NCBI GenBank assembly: GCA_022539475.1
Contig: VCMS01000019.1
Span: forward strand, 124,001-188,000
Direction: 5' to 3'
Origin: Gracilaria domingensis
Lineage: Eukaryota > Rhodophyta > Florideophyceae > Gracilariales > Gracilariaceae
Length of the DNA stretch: 64,000 nucleotides
In this document: positions 30,856 through 39,673 of the stretch, in pieces
Layout: every line of letters starts with the position of its first letter
How positions within the stretch are numbered: the first letter of the stretch is position 1
Made by a program: the position numbers and the translations under genes
The notes under the pieces: model-generated
Database searches by the model: none
What the model saw: only the letters and a program-made list of their open reading frames with translations
What the model was told of the DNA's origin: nothing

Positions 30856-31740
30856 ATGAAACGGCGAGCCAAGACCAAGTCTTCAGTGACGGTGTTTTTG
30901 CCTGTGCTAACAATCCTAACGTGTTATACATCCGTATTCCAAACAGGAAGGAAAACGATTCCCAATAGATCCGTTGAAAACAGAAGTAGAGCGTCTGAAC
31001 GATCAAAATGCGTCCTTTACGATAGACCTCCCCGCACCGGTTCCACGACAATAGCAAGGGCTTTGAAAACCTGTCTGGACAACATGGGATTCGTTCAACA
31101 ACCGCTCCCGAACTGTAGGACTGGCAAGAGAAGAGCAACCGCGATTCAAAAGATGTTGAAGTCGAAAGTAAAGAGCAATCGACGAGCGCTGGTTACGAGA
31201 CATATTTATATAAGCGGCAAAGATGTGAAACTTATTCGTTCCAAATGTGATGATTTCTTGTACATTACATCTACTGCTCCCATCAAAGAACGATTATGGA
31301 GTGGCACAAAACATCTCTTGGCAAACCGCCACGGAAACACAACAAGGGACTCATTGGATATGGTAAAAGCGCTAGAAGTACTGAGGAATCAGAGATTTGA
31401 AAACGGCTCGTTAAGAAGTCTGGAGGAGCTCAACGCGTATCCGTACTTAACAGAAACGGGCGAGAGAGCAGAAGTGGGGAGGAAGCTAATTCCTGACTAT
31501 GTCATCCGGAAAGAGTCTCTGCGGCAAGATTTGCAAGCTTTGCTACGCGCATTTGGTTGTAAGGAATCGTTCAGTACACGAAACGTTCACGAAGACAACA
31601 TTCTATCCCTAGACGAACTATTCTCTGATTTGCCTTTCTCGGATGACGACCAGCTTTACAAATATCTTAGCAAAGTAGCCAAGATGAACAATGTCGGCGC
31701 GCTCGGGATGGTAAAAGCCTTCTTACTGGGAGACCGTTGA
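30856..31740 (+). CDS. Golgi-type sulfotransferase-like protein, possibly C-terminally interrupted
   Basis: The 294-residue product begins with a short basic tail and one hydrophobic helix (about 11-28), the layout of a type II Golgi enzyme. RPPRTGSTTIARAL near 57-70 matches the 5'-phosphosulfate loop of membrane carbohydrate sulfotransferases, and FLYITSTAPIKERLWSG near 134-150 fits the 3'-phosphate-binding strand-helix (usually R-P/D-P-xx-R-x-x-S), although the usual first Arg is Ser/Thr here. These enzymes move sulfate from PAPS to sugars; in a red alga, galactan sulfation is a natural role (inference). The same reading frame continues in coding-like fashion past the TGA at 31738 for about 100 codons, broken by a TAA at 31870 and ending at 32046. 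The gene may therefore be a decayed or shortened family member. Confidence 0.6.
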   Translation: MKRRAKTKSSVTVFLPVLTILTCYTSVFQTGRKTIPNRSVENRSRASERSKCVLYDRPPRTGSTTIARALKTCLDNMGFVQQPLPNCRTGKRRATAIQKMLKSKVKSNRRALVTRHIYISGKDVKLIRSKCDDFLYITSTAPIKERLWSGTKHLLANRHGNTTRDSLDMVKALEVLRNQRFENGSLRSLEELNAYPYLTETGERAEVGRKLIPDYVIRKESLRQDLQALLRAFGCKESFSTRNVHEDNILSLDELFSDLPFSDDDQLYKYLSKVAKMNNVGALGMVKAFLLGDR

Positions 31741-32211
31741 TACGAAGCAGGAGGATTTCAAAATGAACGCTTCGACGCTCTTGCAAAGAGCGGTGTTCGA
31801 ATTCTCTCAGAAACGAAGACACAAGTCGCAATCAACATGTTGGATGGGAAAGGAAGCCCGAAGGTCTCGTAAGCATTCAAACTGCTTCTGACAAGTGCGC
31901 CTGAATTCATACGAGACTCACAAATAGCAAAGAAAGAAAAGGTTTTTCTGGCTCAGTTCTACACCGGGGATGGGTCGTTTCTTCAATTCTGTAGCTTCCT
32001 ACAACCAGAAGAAGATACTGAGGTGAGACTATGGCATAAAAGTTAAGAAGAGCGCGGAACAATTCGTGTTCCGGTGCCCTCTGACCATCGCGTCAAAAAG
32101 CATGAAATGCCTGCATAGGAACCTCGCCGTGATTTAGACTTGCCGACGTTGTCAAGAGAGTATCCTCATTAATGAGAGTCCGGTGGGTATCCCTGACTTG
32201 TACATGGACAT
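31741..32211. other. Downstream spacer with coding-like remnant
   Basis: From 31741 to 32046 the frame of the sulfotransferase-like gene continues after its stop and looks like protein (for example FQNERFDALAKSGVRILSET and EKVFLAQFYTGDGSFLQFC), with one further stop at 31870. The first copy of the target duplication GTACATGGACAT follows at 32200-32211. Confidence 0.4.
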
Positions 32212-32254
32212 AGTTTAGGAATAAGAAACTACTGTCCAAAATAAAGAAGAAGAA
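32212..32254 (+). mobile_element. SINE-like retroposon, 5'-truncated (copy B)
   Basis: A 43-bp insertion is flanked by perfect 12-bp duplications, GTACATGGACAT (32200-32211 and 32255-32266). It is essentially identical to the last 43-45 bases of copy A in reverse orientation (TAGTTTAGGAATAAGAAACTA...ATAAAGAAGAAGAA). The severe 5' truncation and GAA tail fit target-primed reverse transcription. Confidence 0.8.
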
Positions 32255-32456
32255 GTACATGGACATGGGCATCCTGCCCACCGTGTTAAAACAGAAAACC
32301 GTAAAAAGTTCAGACTGGGATTTCTGGAGAGTCAGGCTCCGAATCAGTTTAAAACTCTCTGAATTTCAGAGGTCTTCGTTTTCTTCATTTGTCACGGTGA
32401 ACAGGCGTCTTTTTATTGCTTCTCGTAGTCTCTGCGCGTATCATAGATAGCTGTCT

Positions 32457-33791
32457 TCAGAACCCCATCATCGTTCGGCTCTGTCTCGATCGCTGCCGCC
32501 ACTCGCAAAAAGTCTTTGCCGAAACGACGGAAATACCGTCATGACCTTTTTTACCCATGCTTTTTAACCATCTTCTCAACGTGCTTGCCCTCGTTTTGCC
32601 TCGGTCACCCACCAAAAGAGCAACAAGGCCGGACACGAAAGGAGCGGCCATTGAAGTCCCAGAACTCACTCCATAGGCATCGTCTTCATCGGCAACTGCG
32701 CTCCACACCCGCACACCAGGAGCACCGACACTGACACAGGCTCCAGAGTTTGAGAATCCTGCTATATTACCCTTTCCGTCTACAGCTGCAACTGTGATCG
32801 CTTTTCGTGCTCTTCCCGGAGTGAAGGAGCATGCATTTGCACCAGCATTTCCTGCTGCCACAACGAAGCTTAGACCGGCTTTGGACGCCGTGTTCACTGC
32901 TGCGTCCAAAACAGTATATCTTTTCACGGCTCGGCCACCTAGGGAGATGGATATGATGCCTGGTCCGCGTTGCCCTCTGTGCATCCTTATCGCCAACTGT
33001 ACCCCGGCAACCACATCATGTGCGCTGCCCTCATTCCGTTCCGAAAGCGCTTTGATGCAAACCAGTTTCACTTGAGGCGCTATTCCAAAATCTCGTCCAC
33101 CAATGGTGGCGGCGACATGGGTCCCGTGCCCATGATCGTCCTCCCCAGATCGATACCGGCTGCCAGGGGCCACCAGTGTTCTCACTCGACCTCGCAGCTG
33201 TTCATGACTGCTCCGACAACCCGTATCAATCACGTACACAGTGACACCCAAACCCCCGTTGGCAGAACATTTACGCACAGTTCGTTGCGAAGATAGGTCT
33301 ACTGGGCTCCCATCCCAGGCAACTGCCTCAGTGCGATTTTCGTTGAACGACAACGCTGAGATCTTCTCGAACGATCGTTGTCGAGCTGGGGGGAGTTGTC
33401 TTGATTCACGGCCGGTGTCCCTCATGGTTTGTGCGCGCAGTGGAGTTGCCAGTCGGATTATCTGGTCTTGGTGAACAGCGATAAATCGCCGGCTTTGTCG
33501 GACCAGTTTAAGAGCTCGGCTTCCGCATTTGGCTTTTATCATTCTCAGATGGTTGAAGAGAAGCACATGCTTACATCCATTCCTTGTAAGGAATTGCACC
33601 CCTTTGCTTTGACAAAAGTCTGATTGACAAGCTCGTTGGAGTACAAAGAGGTGTGATTGCTCCGTTCTTCTAAATCGTTCCCGGTGTGTGCTGCGTCTAA
33701 CACGAAGGCGAGGTAACTCTTCAGAAGAAACGATGCTGGTGCCGAAGAGCACCAGGAGAATCAGCATATGGCGCTGACTGTGGAGCAGCAT
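32457..33791 (-). CDS. Secreted subtilisin-like serine protease (S8, proteinase K type)
   Basis: The 444-residue product has a signal peptide (MLLHSQRHMLILLVLFGTSIVSSEE), a basic propeptide of about 150 residues, and a subtilase domain with the full triad: Asp189 in YVIDTGC, His222 in DDHGHGTHVA and Ser380 in SGTSMAAPFVSG. The oxyanion Asn315 is in VAAGNAGANAC. The CxSxxxxAC-type Cys positions resemble the proteinase K clan. All catalytic residues are present, so it is likely active after prodomain removal. It would work outside the cell or in the vacuole. It is transcribed towards the sulfotransferase-like gene. Confidence 0.93.
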   Translation of the reverse strand: MLLHSQRHMLILLVLFGTSIVSSEELPRLRVRRSTHRERFRRTEQSHLFVLQRACQSDFCQSKGVQFLTRNGCKHVLLFNHLRMIKAKCGSRALKLVRQSRRFIAVHQDQIIRLATPLRAQTMRDTGRESRQLPPARQRSFEKISALSFNENRTEAVAWDGSPVDLSSQRTVRKCSANGGLGVTVYVIDTGCRSSHEQLRGRVRTLVAPGSRYRSGEDDHGHGTHVAATIGGRDFGIAPQVKLVCIKALSERNEGSAHDVVAGVQLAIRMHRGQRGPGIISISLGGRAVKRYTVLDAAVNTASKAGLSFVVAAGNAGANACSFTPGRARKAITVAAVDGKGNIAGFSNSGACVSVGAPGVRVWSAVADEDDAYGVSSGTSMAAPFVSGLVALLVGDRGKTRASTLRRWLKSMGKKGHDGISVVSAKTFCEWRQRSRQSRTMMGF

Positions 33792-36700
33792 CTCTCTCTT
33801 TAGTTCGTGGTTCGGGGCTCTAAAAGGCCGTCGTTAGAGGAATAGCAGAGACAAGAGTGCAAGGTGCAATCCTTTGTTCAGGAGTTCACTTCTTGACGAG
33901 GATGGATGGCGTTGATTTTCGGCGAAGGGTGGACTCTCGTCAAGGAGTTTGAGCTCCTCGAGCTTTATAAGCAGCTTATGGAACATGGAAATCTTGAATA
34001 TTGCACTGAGTAGAACAAGCGTTGGTGCTTGAAAGAGGGCAAGAAGGGGTTGCTTCTAATGCAGATTGTGCCGCGAGAGGGCAGTTGAACATTGCGCCAT
34101 GTTCCGAGATTGTGCCACTTTCTAAGCAGACTTAGAAGCACGGAGCTTGACTATGGTGCATTTCCCCCACGGTGCATTGCCTTTTAGATGAGCAGGAGGG
34201 AGCCAAAAAGCTGCTACTCTTGGTGCTCGCATAACAATATTTGCTATGATCGGGCGTTTCCAAAGACGAGCATCCAAATGCAAATAGGAAGGGCACTAGC
34301 TTTGTGGAACCCCTCGGGAAACAATTGATTATAGACATTCGCAGTTTTAATGTTTTATTCTTGGACAGAGAGGGGCTCCTAGGGGCTGTGCGATGTTGAG
34401 CAGGGGTATGAAGAGAGCAGGCCTTAGGCTGCTGATCGGATATGCTGCTGATGTGTTCGACCAAAGTGTATTGCGAAGCGCCTCATACGGCACTCAGACC
34501 CTGTTGACCCCTAACCTTTCCAACATGCTCAAAGGAAGTCTTTACTAACAACACAAGTTTGTTCATATTTGAAATCAACGCTGCTTTGTACATAAACTGA
34601 CAGCGGTTGATTGCTCTGCTCTTGTCTGGACGGATACCGAAAAGTCAAAGACTGACTACTTTGACAGTCTTAAACTTGTGGCACGGTACAGATGGTTTCG
34701 GTCACGTCACTTCCTCAAGCTTTCTTCCAAATGCCATAAGAACAAATCTGCTCTAAACTGAGGAGAAATGAAGAACTGCCTTCAGAAGCATCTTGAATCC
34801 GTACAGGCTCTTCGACGTTCTTATTGTCTCAAAAAGCACGAGAGCACATCTCGTTAGAAGGATCCTTTCTCAGACTGGAAACACGAGACAATCGAAAGAA
34901 TTGCGTTGAAGTTGGTCAAGCAACTTGCTTGACGCAAGGTTAGTTTCAGCCCCAACCAGGAATGCTGGTCACACCCAACATATTTATATTTATATTCTCT
35001 CGAAGAAGAAAGTGATTGCAGTCCACGCGGCGGTCAGATACGTGTACAGTAGTATCATCATCGCAAGTTCTCTTCGCGTGAAATACCAGGAACGGCATAT
35101 ACCCTTGTTCACATTATCTCCAAGCTTTTGCGTATTCTGTTTTGCAAACCCTTCGCGACCAAGGGTGGCCTATTCGAATGATCTGGCGAATACCCCTGAC
35201 ATGTTGTCATATTCACCTGATGCTCCCAATTGCTTCCCTTGAATACTGATTGCTTCTTCCACAGCGCTCCTTTGGATTGCTTGATTGACAGTCTTGCACG
35301 GAGATGCTCTGAAGTACTATCAGTTAGACCTTAACCTGCTGCTGACTAATCTGCATAGAACTCGAAGCCTTCTGAATGTTCGAGAAGGAAACATTACTGG
35401 CTCATATTTGAGGGAGCTGGTTCTCCCTCTTCTCTTCTCCTTGGTTCTTGGTTCTTCCGAGTAGGAGATCTGAAGGGTTGATGCAAGGCCAGTAAATTTC
35501 TTGCATAGGCTTTTGATACATGCCTTACTGTTAACGCAATCCGTCATCGAAGAAATCGAAACACCGGGCCATAACGATCCGCTCCGAACACGAACAAAGG
35601 TCACCCGTGCGCGGAACAGGTATGTTCCTTTGATCTAGAGGCGTGAAAGCCAAGAGCCTGCGTTTCGATTGCGTCGGTCAAAAGTTCTCACTGAAAAGGC
35701 TCTATTGGTCGCTCCCACACAGTGTGGTGTCTTGGCGTTTGTAACAGTATGCATCACTCCTCAAAGTTATCACAAGCTTCCAGCACGTACGTAACGGTTT
35801 AGTATGAGTCATACCGTGTGACGGATGCCAACGGCTTTATTCCGCGCTCATACAAATGTTCCATCTGCAGCATTTCTAAATTGTTGTCTGTTCCAAAACC
35901 TGCTGCGAGGACGATCCCTCACATCCTGACAGCCACACATCACGACGGTGTGGAAGACAGAGCAACCATTTGAACGTTGAAGTAAGAACGGGTAAGTTTG
36001 ATTAGATTAACGGGCTGAAACCGGTTACAAGGGACAGTTGAGAAGTACTCGTAACCCTGGCAATGTTGCGCGCAGAAACGCTGTCTCTAAGCAGCTTGTT
36101 TACCTGTACTTACTTGTAACATGATGTTATTGTCTGAATCCACCGATAAGCAATAAGATTCGTCATGCCGCATTGCTTCATGTATTTATGGGCCGATGAG
36201 TGGCGAGGAAGCCCTGTTTGGCAATTCTGTGTGGTTGTAGACCGCCTGATTCTGTATGCAGGAACACTGCGCAGATACCGTCTCCATTCTTCCGGTTCTG
36301 CTGTTGGGAGACAAGAAGTTGTATGTGTAATGCTCTCTAAACCTTTATCTTCACATCCCAGATCGCCATAAACTCCTGGTAGCCCTCCTAACTTGTACAG
36401 GACAACATAACACTACTGGACCCAGACCTCTATATTTGTGAACAGCTTACCAGGGCGGACTGACAGCAGTGCAGAGTACAAGCTACGTTCTCAAAGCAGG
36501 GGAGAGCTTTCAGGTGCTTGTACAATGCATCGAGGAGTATATCCGGAAACAAATCTTACGTTTTAACAGCTCTAATGAGGCCAAGCTTATTAAAGAAGAA
36601 GTATCCGAAATTATGGAACTGCGCACCATCGGCAGCGACGCAGACCTTTGTGCTTGTAAGCTACATCCATCCAAAATCACGTTTCAGCCACTAAGCAACA

Positions 36701-37766
36701 GCCTGGCGGACGTGATGATGGACAGCATGTTGGAAATACCTTCGTACATCTTGTAAGTTGCAATCGGAGAATAGGTGGGATGACGACAAAAGCAAGTCAT
36801 AACCATGATGATTTGGTGTGGCTCATAGGCAAAGGTGATACACATTCACCCCACATACCAATCTGATATGAGACAAACCCAGTTCATGAAAGTGTGTCAT
36901 AATTGGGCGAGGAGCAAGCGACGAGAGATTTGTATCCATGTTTAAAGCAAGCACACAAGTTGTCTTAATGTCACGCTGGCTGGCGACAGTACCATTCTCT
37001 CCAAAGCTCCAGTGAGCCAGCACATGCTCAGGACCCGCAAAAGCGATAGTCTTGGCCGCTTTCGCCTGGTCGCGGCGAAGTTCTTTCAGAAGCGCGCATA
37101 CGCTTGCTGTTTGTACAGGTTAAAGAATCCAACTCGTCTTTCAATTTATCGCTTTTAAACAACGCGCTGCCATCACGGCAGTTGTGCAAGGCAGCATTGA
37201 TGTAAATTAATCCGAAACCGGAGGAATACAGATAATAATCATACTATTGTGTATGTGTTATTACTGGTTGATATATGGCTGACGTAGGATGATTGTTGCA
37301 CCGGGAAGACTTTGGAGAGTTGGATAGTTTCTGGGCAGCATCAGCTCTCCCTTGTTCAACTGATAAAAAAGTGTTCGCTTCCAACATCATGCGCGATAAG
37401 TTAACAGACACAACTGTTGGAACACTTTATCGATGCGAATGCGAACTTAGATATTAAGGAGCTCGGGAACGAGATATCAGTGCGACAGCTGCGGCACAGC
37501 CGGGTGGAAGACAGCTAAGAGAAAGACGCTGTCGTTAAGACAGGGATGTGTATGTGTAAGTAAAAAAAATCAGGATTGTTACATACGTGCAGGGTTGCCG
37601 TTGGTTAAAGAGTCAACGTAACGTCCAGTTTGTCGTGGGGATTACACATGGAACTGCCAGAGAATCGTTAGTGGGTGACTTATACAGGGGGCGGCGGGAT
37701 GTGATACAATATCTGCCGACACAAAAGGATGTGCACGAAAAAGCACTCTAAGCACTGACAAGTCAG
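33792..37766. other. Gene-poor 4-kb spacer
   Basis: Lower GC, no recognised gene. One frame at 36442-36756 is coding-like and is listed separately. No TIR or LTR structure was recognised by eye. Confidence 0.5.
36442..36756 (+). CDS. Possible exon or short hypothetical ORF
   Basis: The frame has no ATG until far downstream but is open from a TGA at about 36439 to a TAA at 36754. Its composition is protein-like: helical LIKEEVSEIMELR, LADVMMDSMLEIPSYIL at the end. A TGACAGCAG sequence at 36460-36468 could be a splice acceptor. No family was recognised. It may be a terminal exon, a relic, or chance. Confidence 0.2.
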   Translation, partial: TAYQGGLTAVQSTSYVLKAGESFQVLVQCIEEYIRKQILRFNSSNEAKLIKEEVSEIMELRTIGSDADLCACKLHPSKITFQPLSNSLADVMMDSMLEIPSYIL

Positions 37767-38768
37767 TCAGTGAAGCAAGAGGACAGCTCCGACATCAACA
37801 CCTTGTTCCGCAGTTTGCAGGGCCGGTCCCCATTGTTTGATGCCAAAAGCAGGACCACTAGGCGCGCACAGTTGCAAGGTACGCAATAAACTCTTCGTAC
37901 TCTCCACTGCTTTTGAATCAATGCAACCTTCGATTCGACGAAGTGTTATGTTTTTCACGCGACACTTGTGGCGCACACGCCTCGCTTCCTTCTCACAAAC
38001 GCGCTCAGCAGCAGAGATGACACGAACGACGGTTCCATTTTTCTTGACAATGCGGCAAAGCTGTTCCAGTCTTCCCTCAACATCAAACGCAGCATCTATG
38101 CGAAGATTGCCAATTTTAGAAGTAACCTTTTCCGAGCTGCGATCCACAACAATATCAGCGTACTTGGAGGCAGCGCGGAGCTGAGCGGCGCCATGAACAC
38201 CCGCAACAACGCGCGCTCCATAAACCAGACGACATGTCTGCGCTATGAGTGCGCCCGGAGCAGTGAGCACACCGGCAACAGCGACAGTATCGCCAGCGCT
38301 GACGCCAGCGGCTCTGACGGCATGAAAGGCAGCAGAAGCAGCACCAGCGGTAGCAGCAGCGTCCGCAAATGACAAGTTAGTGGTCCAGCACTCCGACGGC
38401 TTCAAGGCAGCATACGTTCCGAAACCGCCTCCAAAGCGGGTGAGAGCCGCCACGCTCTGGCCGGGCTTGAAGTGCGACTGAGGCGGCGCTTGAACCACAA
38501 CGCCCGCCAGCGCGCAGCCCGGAACGGGCGCACGCAGCGCGTGACGCTTGCCCGGCAAGGCGCGGAACGAGCGACAAACGGCAATATCGCGGGCGCTGAC
38601 GGCGGCGGCCTTGACCTCCACGAGAAGGGCGTCTTTCGCAGTGGGCGGCACGGGCACAGCGCCAGCCAGCACGTTGAAGTGGCGCCTGTTATCCTTGGTG
38701 AGGAAGAGCGCGTTCATGGCGGACGGAAGCTCGGACGGAAGCTCGGACGGGTCGGGGCGGAGCGCCAT
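37767..38768 (-). CDS. MDR-family (zinc-independent alcohol dehydrogenase/quinone reductase-like) oxidoreductase
   Basis: The 333-residue product has the medium-chain reductase layout: a GroES-like N-terminal domain (LLVEVKAAAVSARDIAVC, then PGCALAGVVVQ, FKPGQSVAAL, GGGFGTYAAL) and a Rossmann domain from about 140 (AAFHAVRAAGVSAGDTVAVAG...). No catalytic or structural zinc cysteines are seen, so it resembles the quinone oxidoreductase branch using NADPH. The nucleotide loop GVLTAPGALIAQ is degenerate compared with GxxGxxG, so cofactor binding is not certain. Met18 (MNALFLTKDN, at 38717) is the likely conserved start; the extra N-terminal residues contain a SELP-SELP duplication from a 12-bp tandem repeat. 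It is divergent from the NADPH oxidase. Confidence 0.8.
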   Translation of the reverse strand: MALRPDPSELPSELPSAMNALFLTKDNRRHFNVLAGAVPVPPTAKDALLVEVKAAAVSARDIAVCRSFRALPGKRHALRAPVPGCALAGVVVQAPPQSHFKPGQSVAALTRFGGGFGTYAALKPSECWTTNLSFADAAATAGAASAAFHAVRAAGVSAGDTVAVAGVLTAPGALIAQTCRLVYGARVVAGVHGAAQLRAASKYADIVVDRSSEKVTSKIGNLRIDAAFDVEGRLEQLCRIVKKNGTVVRVISAAERVCEKEARRVRHKCRVKNITLRRIEGCIDSKAVESTKSLLRTLQLCAPSGPAFGIKQWGPALQTAEQGVDVGAVLLLH

Positions 38769-39673
38769 GGCGGAGACAGCGGAGACGGCGGAGACAGCGG
38801 GCGAGGGGGCGACGGGCAGGCGGGCGAGGGCGGCGCCATGACGGCGGGGGCGCGGGGCGCAAGCGCACGCGCAACTTTACGCGCGGAGGCGGCGGAGCAC
38901 GAACGGGAGCGGACGGCGGCGCAGCGGCGCAGGGCGGGCGCGGCGGCGGTGGCACCCGGTGCGCGGAGCGGGTGCCAAGAAGCGCCACCGGCGCGAGTGG
39001 AAGCGCGACCAAACGGCAGCGGCGGCCAAACAGCACGTGCGCCGCGGCGCGCATACAGGGGTACAGCGCTCCTCGCCGCGCCGCGCGCCGCGCGCCGCGC
39101 GCCGCGCGCCGCATGTCGTCATTGACACTTCGCCCTTCGGCGCGCCGCATGTCCCATCCGCCGCCGCGCGCGCGCGCGCCAATCGCGCGCGCACACGTCG
39201 CCACGCGGCGCGCGCGTGACATTCCCGCACCGGCGGCCACGTGCCGCGGCGCGGAGCAATTCGCCGCGGCGAGATCGCGCGCGCGCGCGCGCGCGCGCAT
39301 GGCGCCGCCACGTGGGGCGTGCTCCCGGCGTCACGCCGCGACCTGTCAGCATCGAAGCGTGGCGCGCACAATCGTACGCCCCGCTCCCGTGCCGCGCCGC
39401 ACAACCTTCGCACCCTCTCGCACCGCTTCCGACGGCTGCCCGCGCGCCCTCCCCTCCCCCCCCCCCCCCTCCAACTCCCCCCCCGCCGTCGCCGTTCTTG
39501 TCCCCGCTTCCAACCCCCTTTGCGACCTACATAATCCATAATCCACAATCCACACGCACTCGTATCTTCGCTTGTTGTCCTTGCGCCCCACACCCCCTTG
39601 TCCCCACGCCCCTACCCCCCAACCCGTGCCCCCCCCCCTCCACCCCCCCTCTCGTGCTCGTGCGATTCCCACC
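38769..39673. promoter_or_regulatory. GC-rich divergent promoter of MDR and NADPH oxidase genes
   Basis: A 905-bp spacer with extreme CpG density. It contains (GCC)/(GCGC) runs, an alternating CG tract at 39276-39298 (Z-DNA-prone), a 13-C run around 39460-39473, and C-rich pyrimidine tracts up to the oxidase start. Long frames here are low-complexity artefacts. Confidence 0.5.

Noticed and set aside
30020-32254. A transposon bounded by 43-bp inverted repeats around the sulfotransferase-like gene
   Set aside because: Each repeat has its own, different target duplication, so they are two independent retroposon insertions, not terminal repeats of one element.
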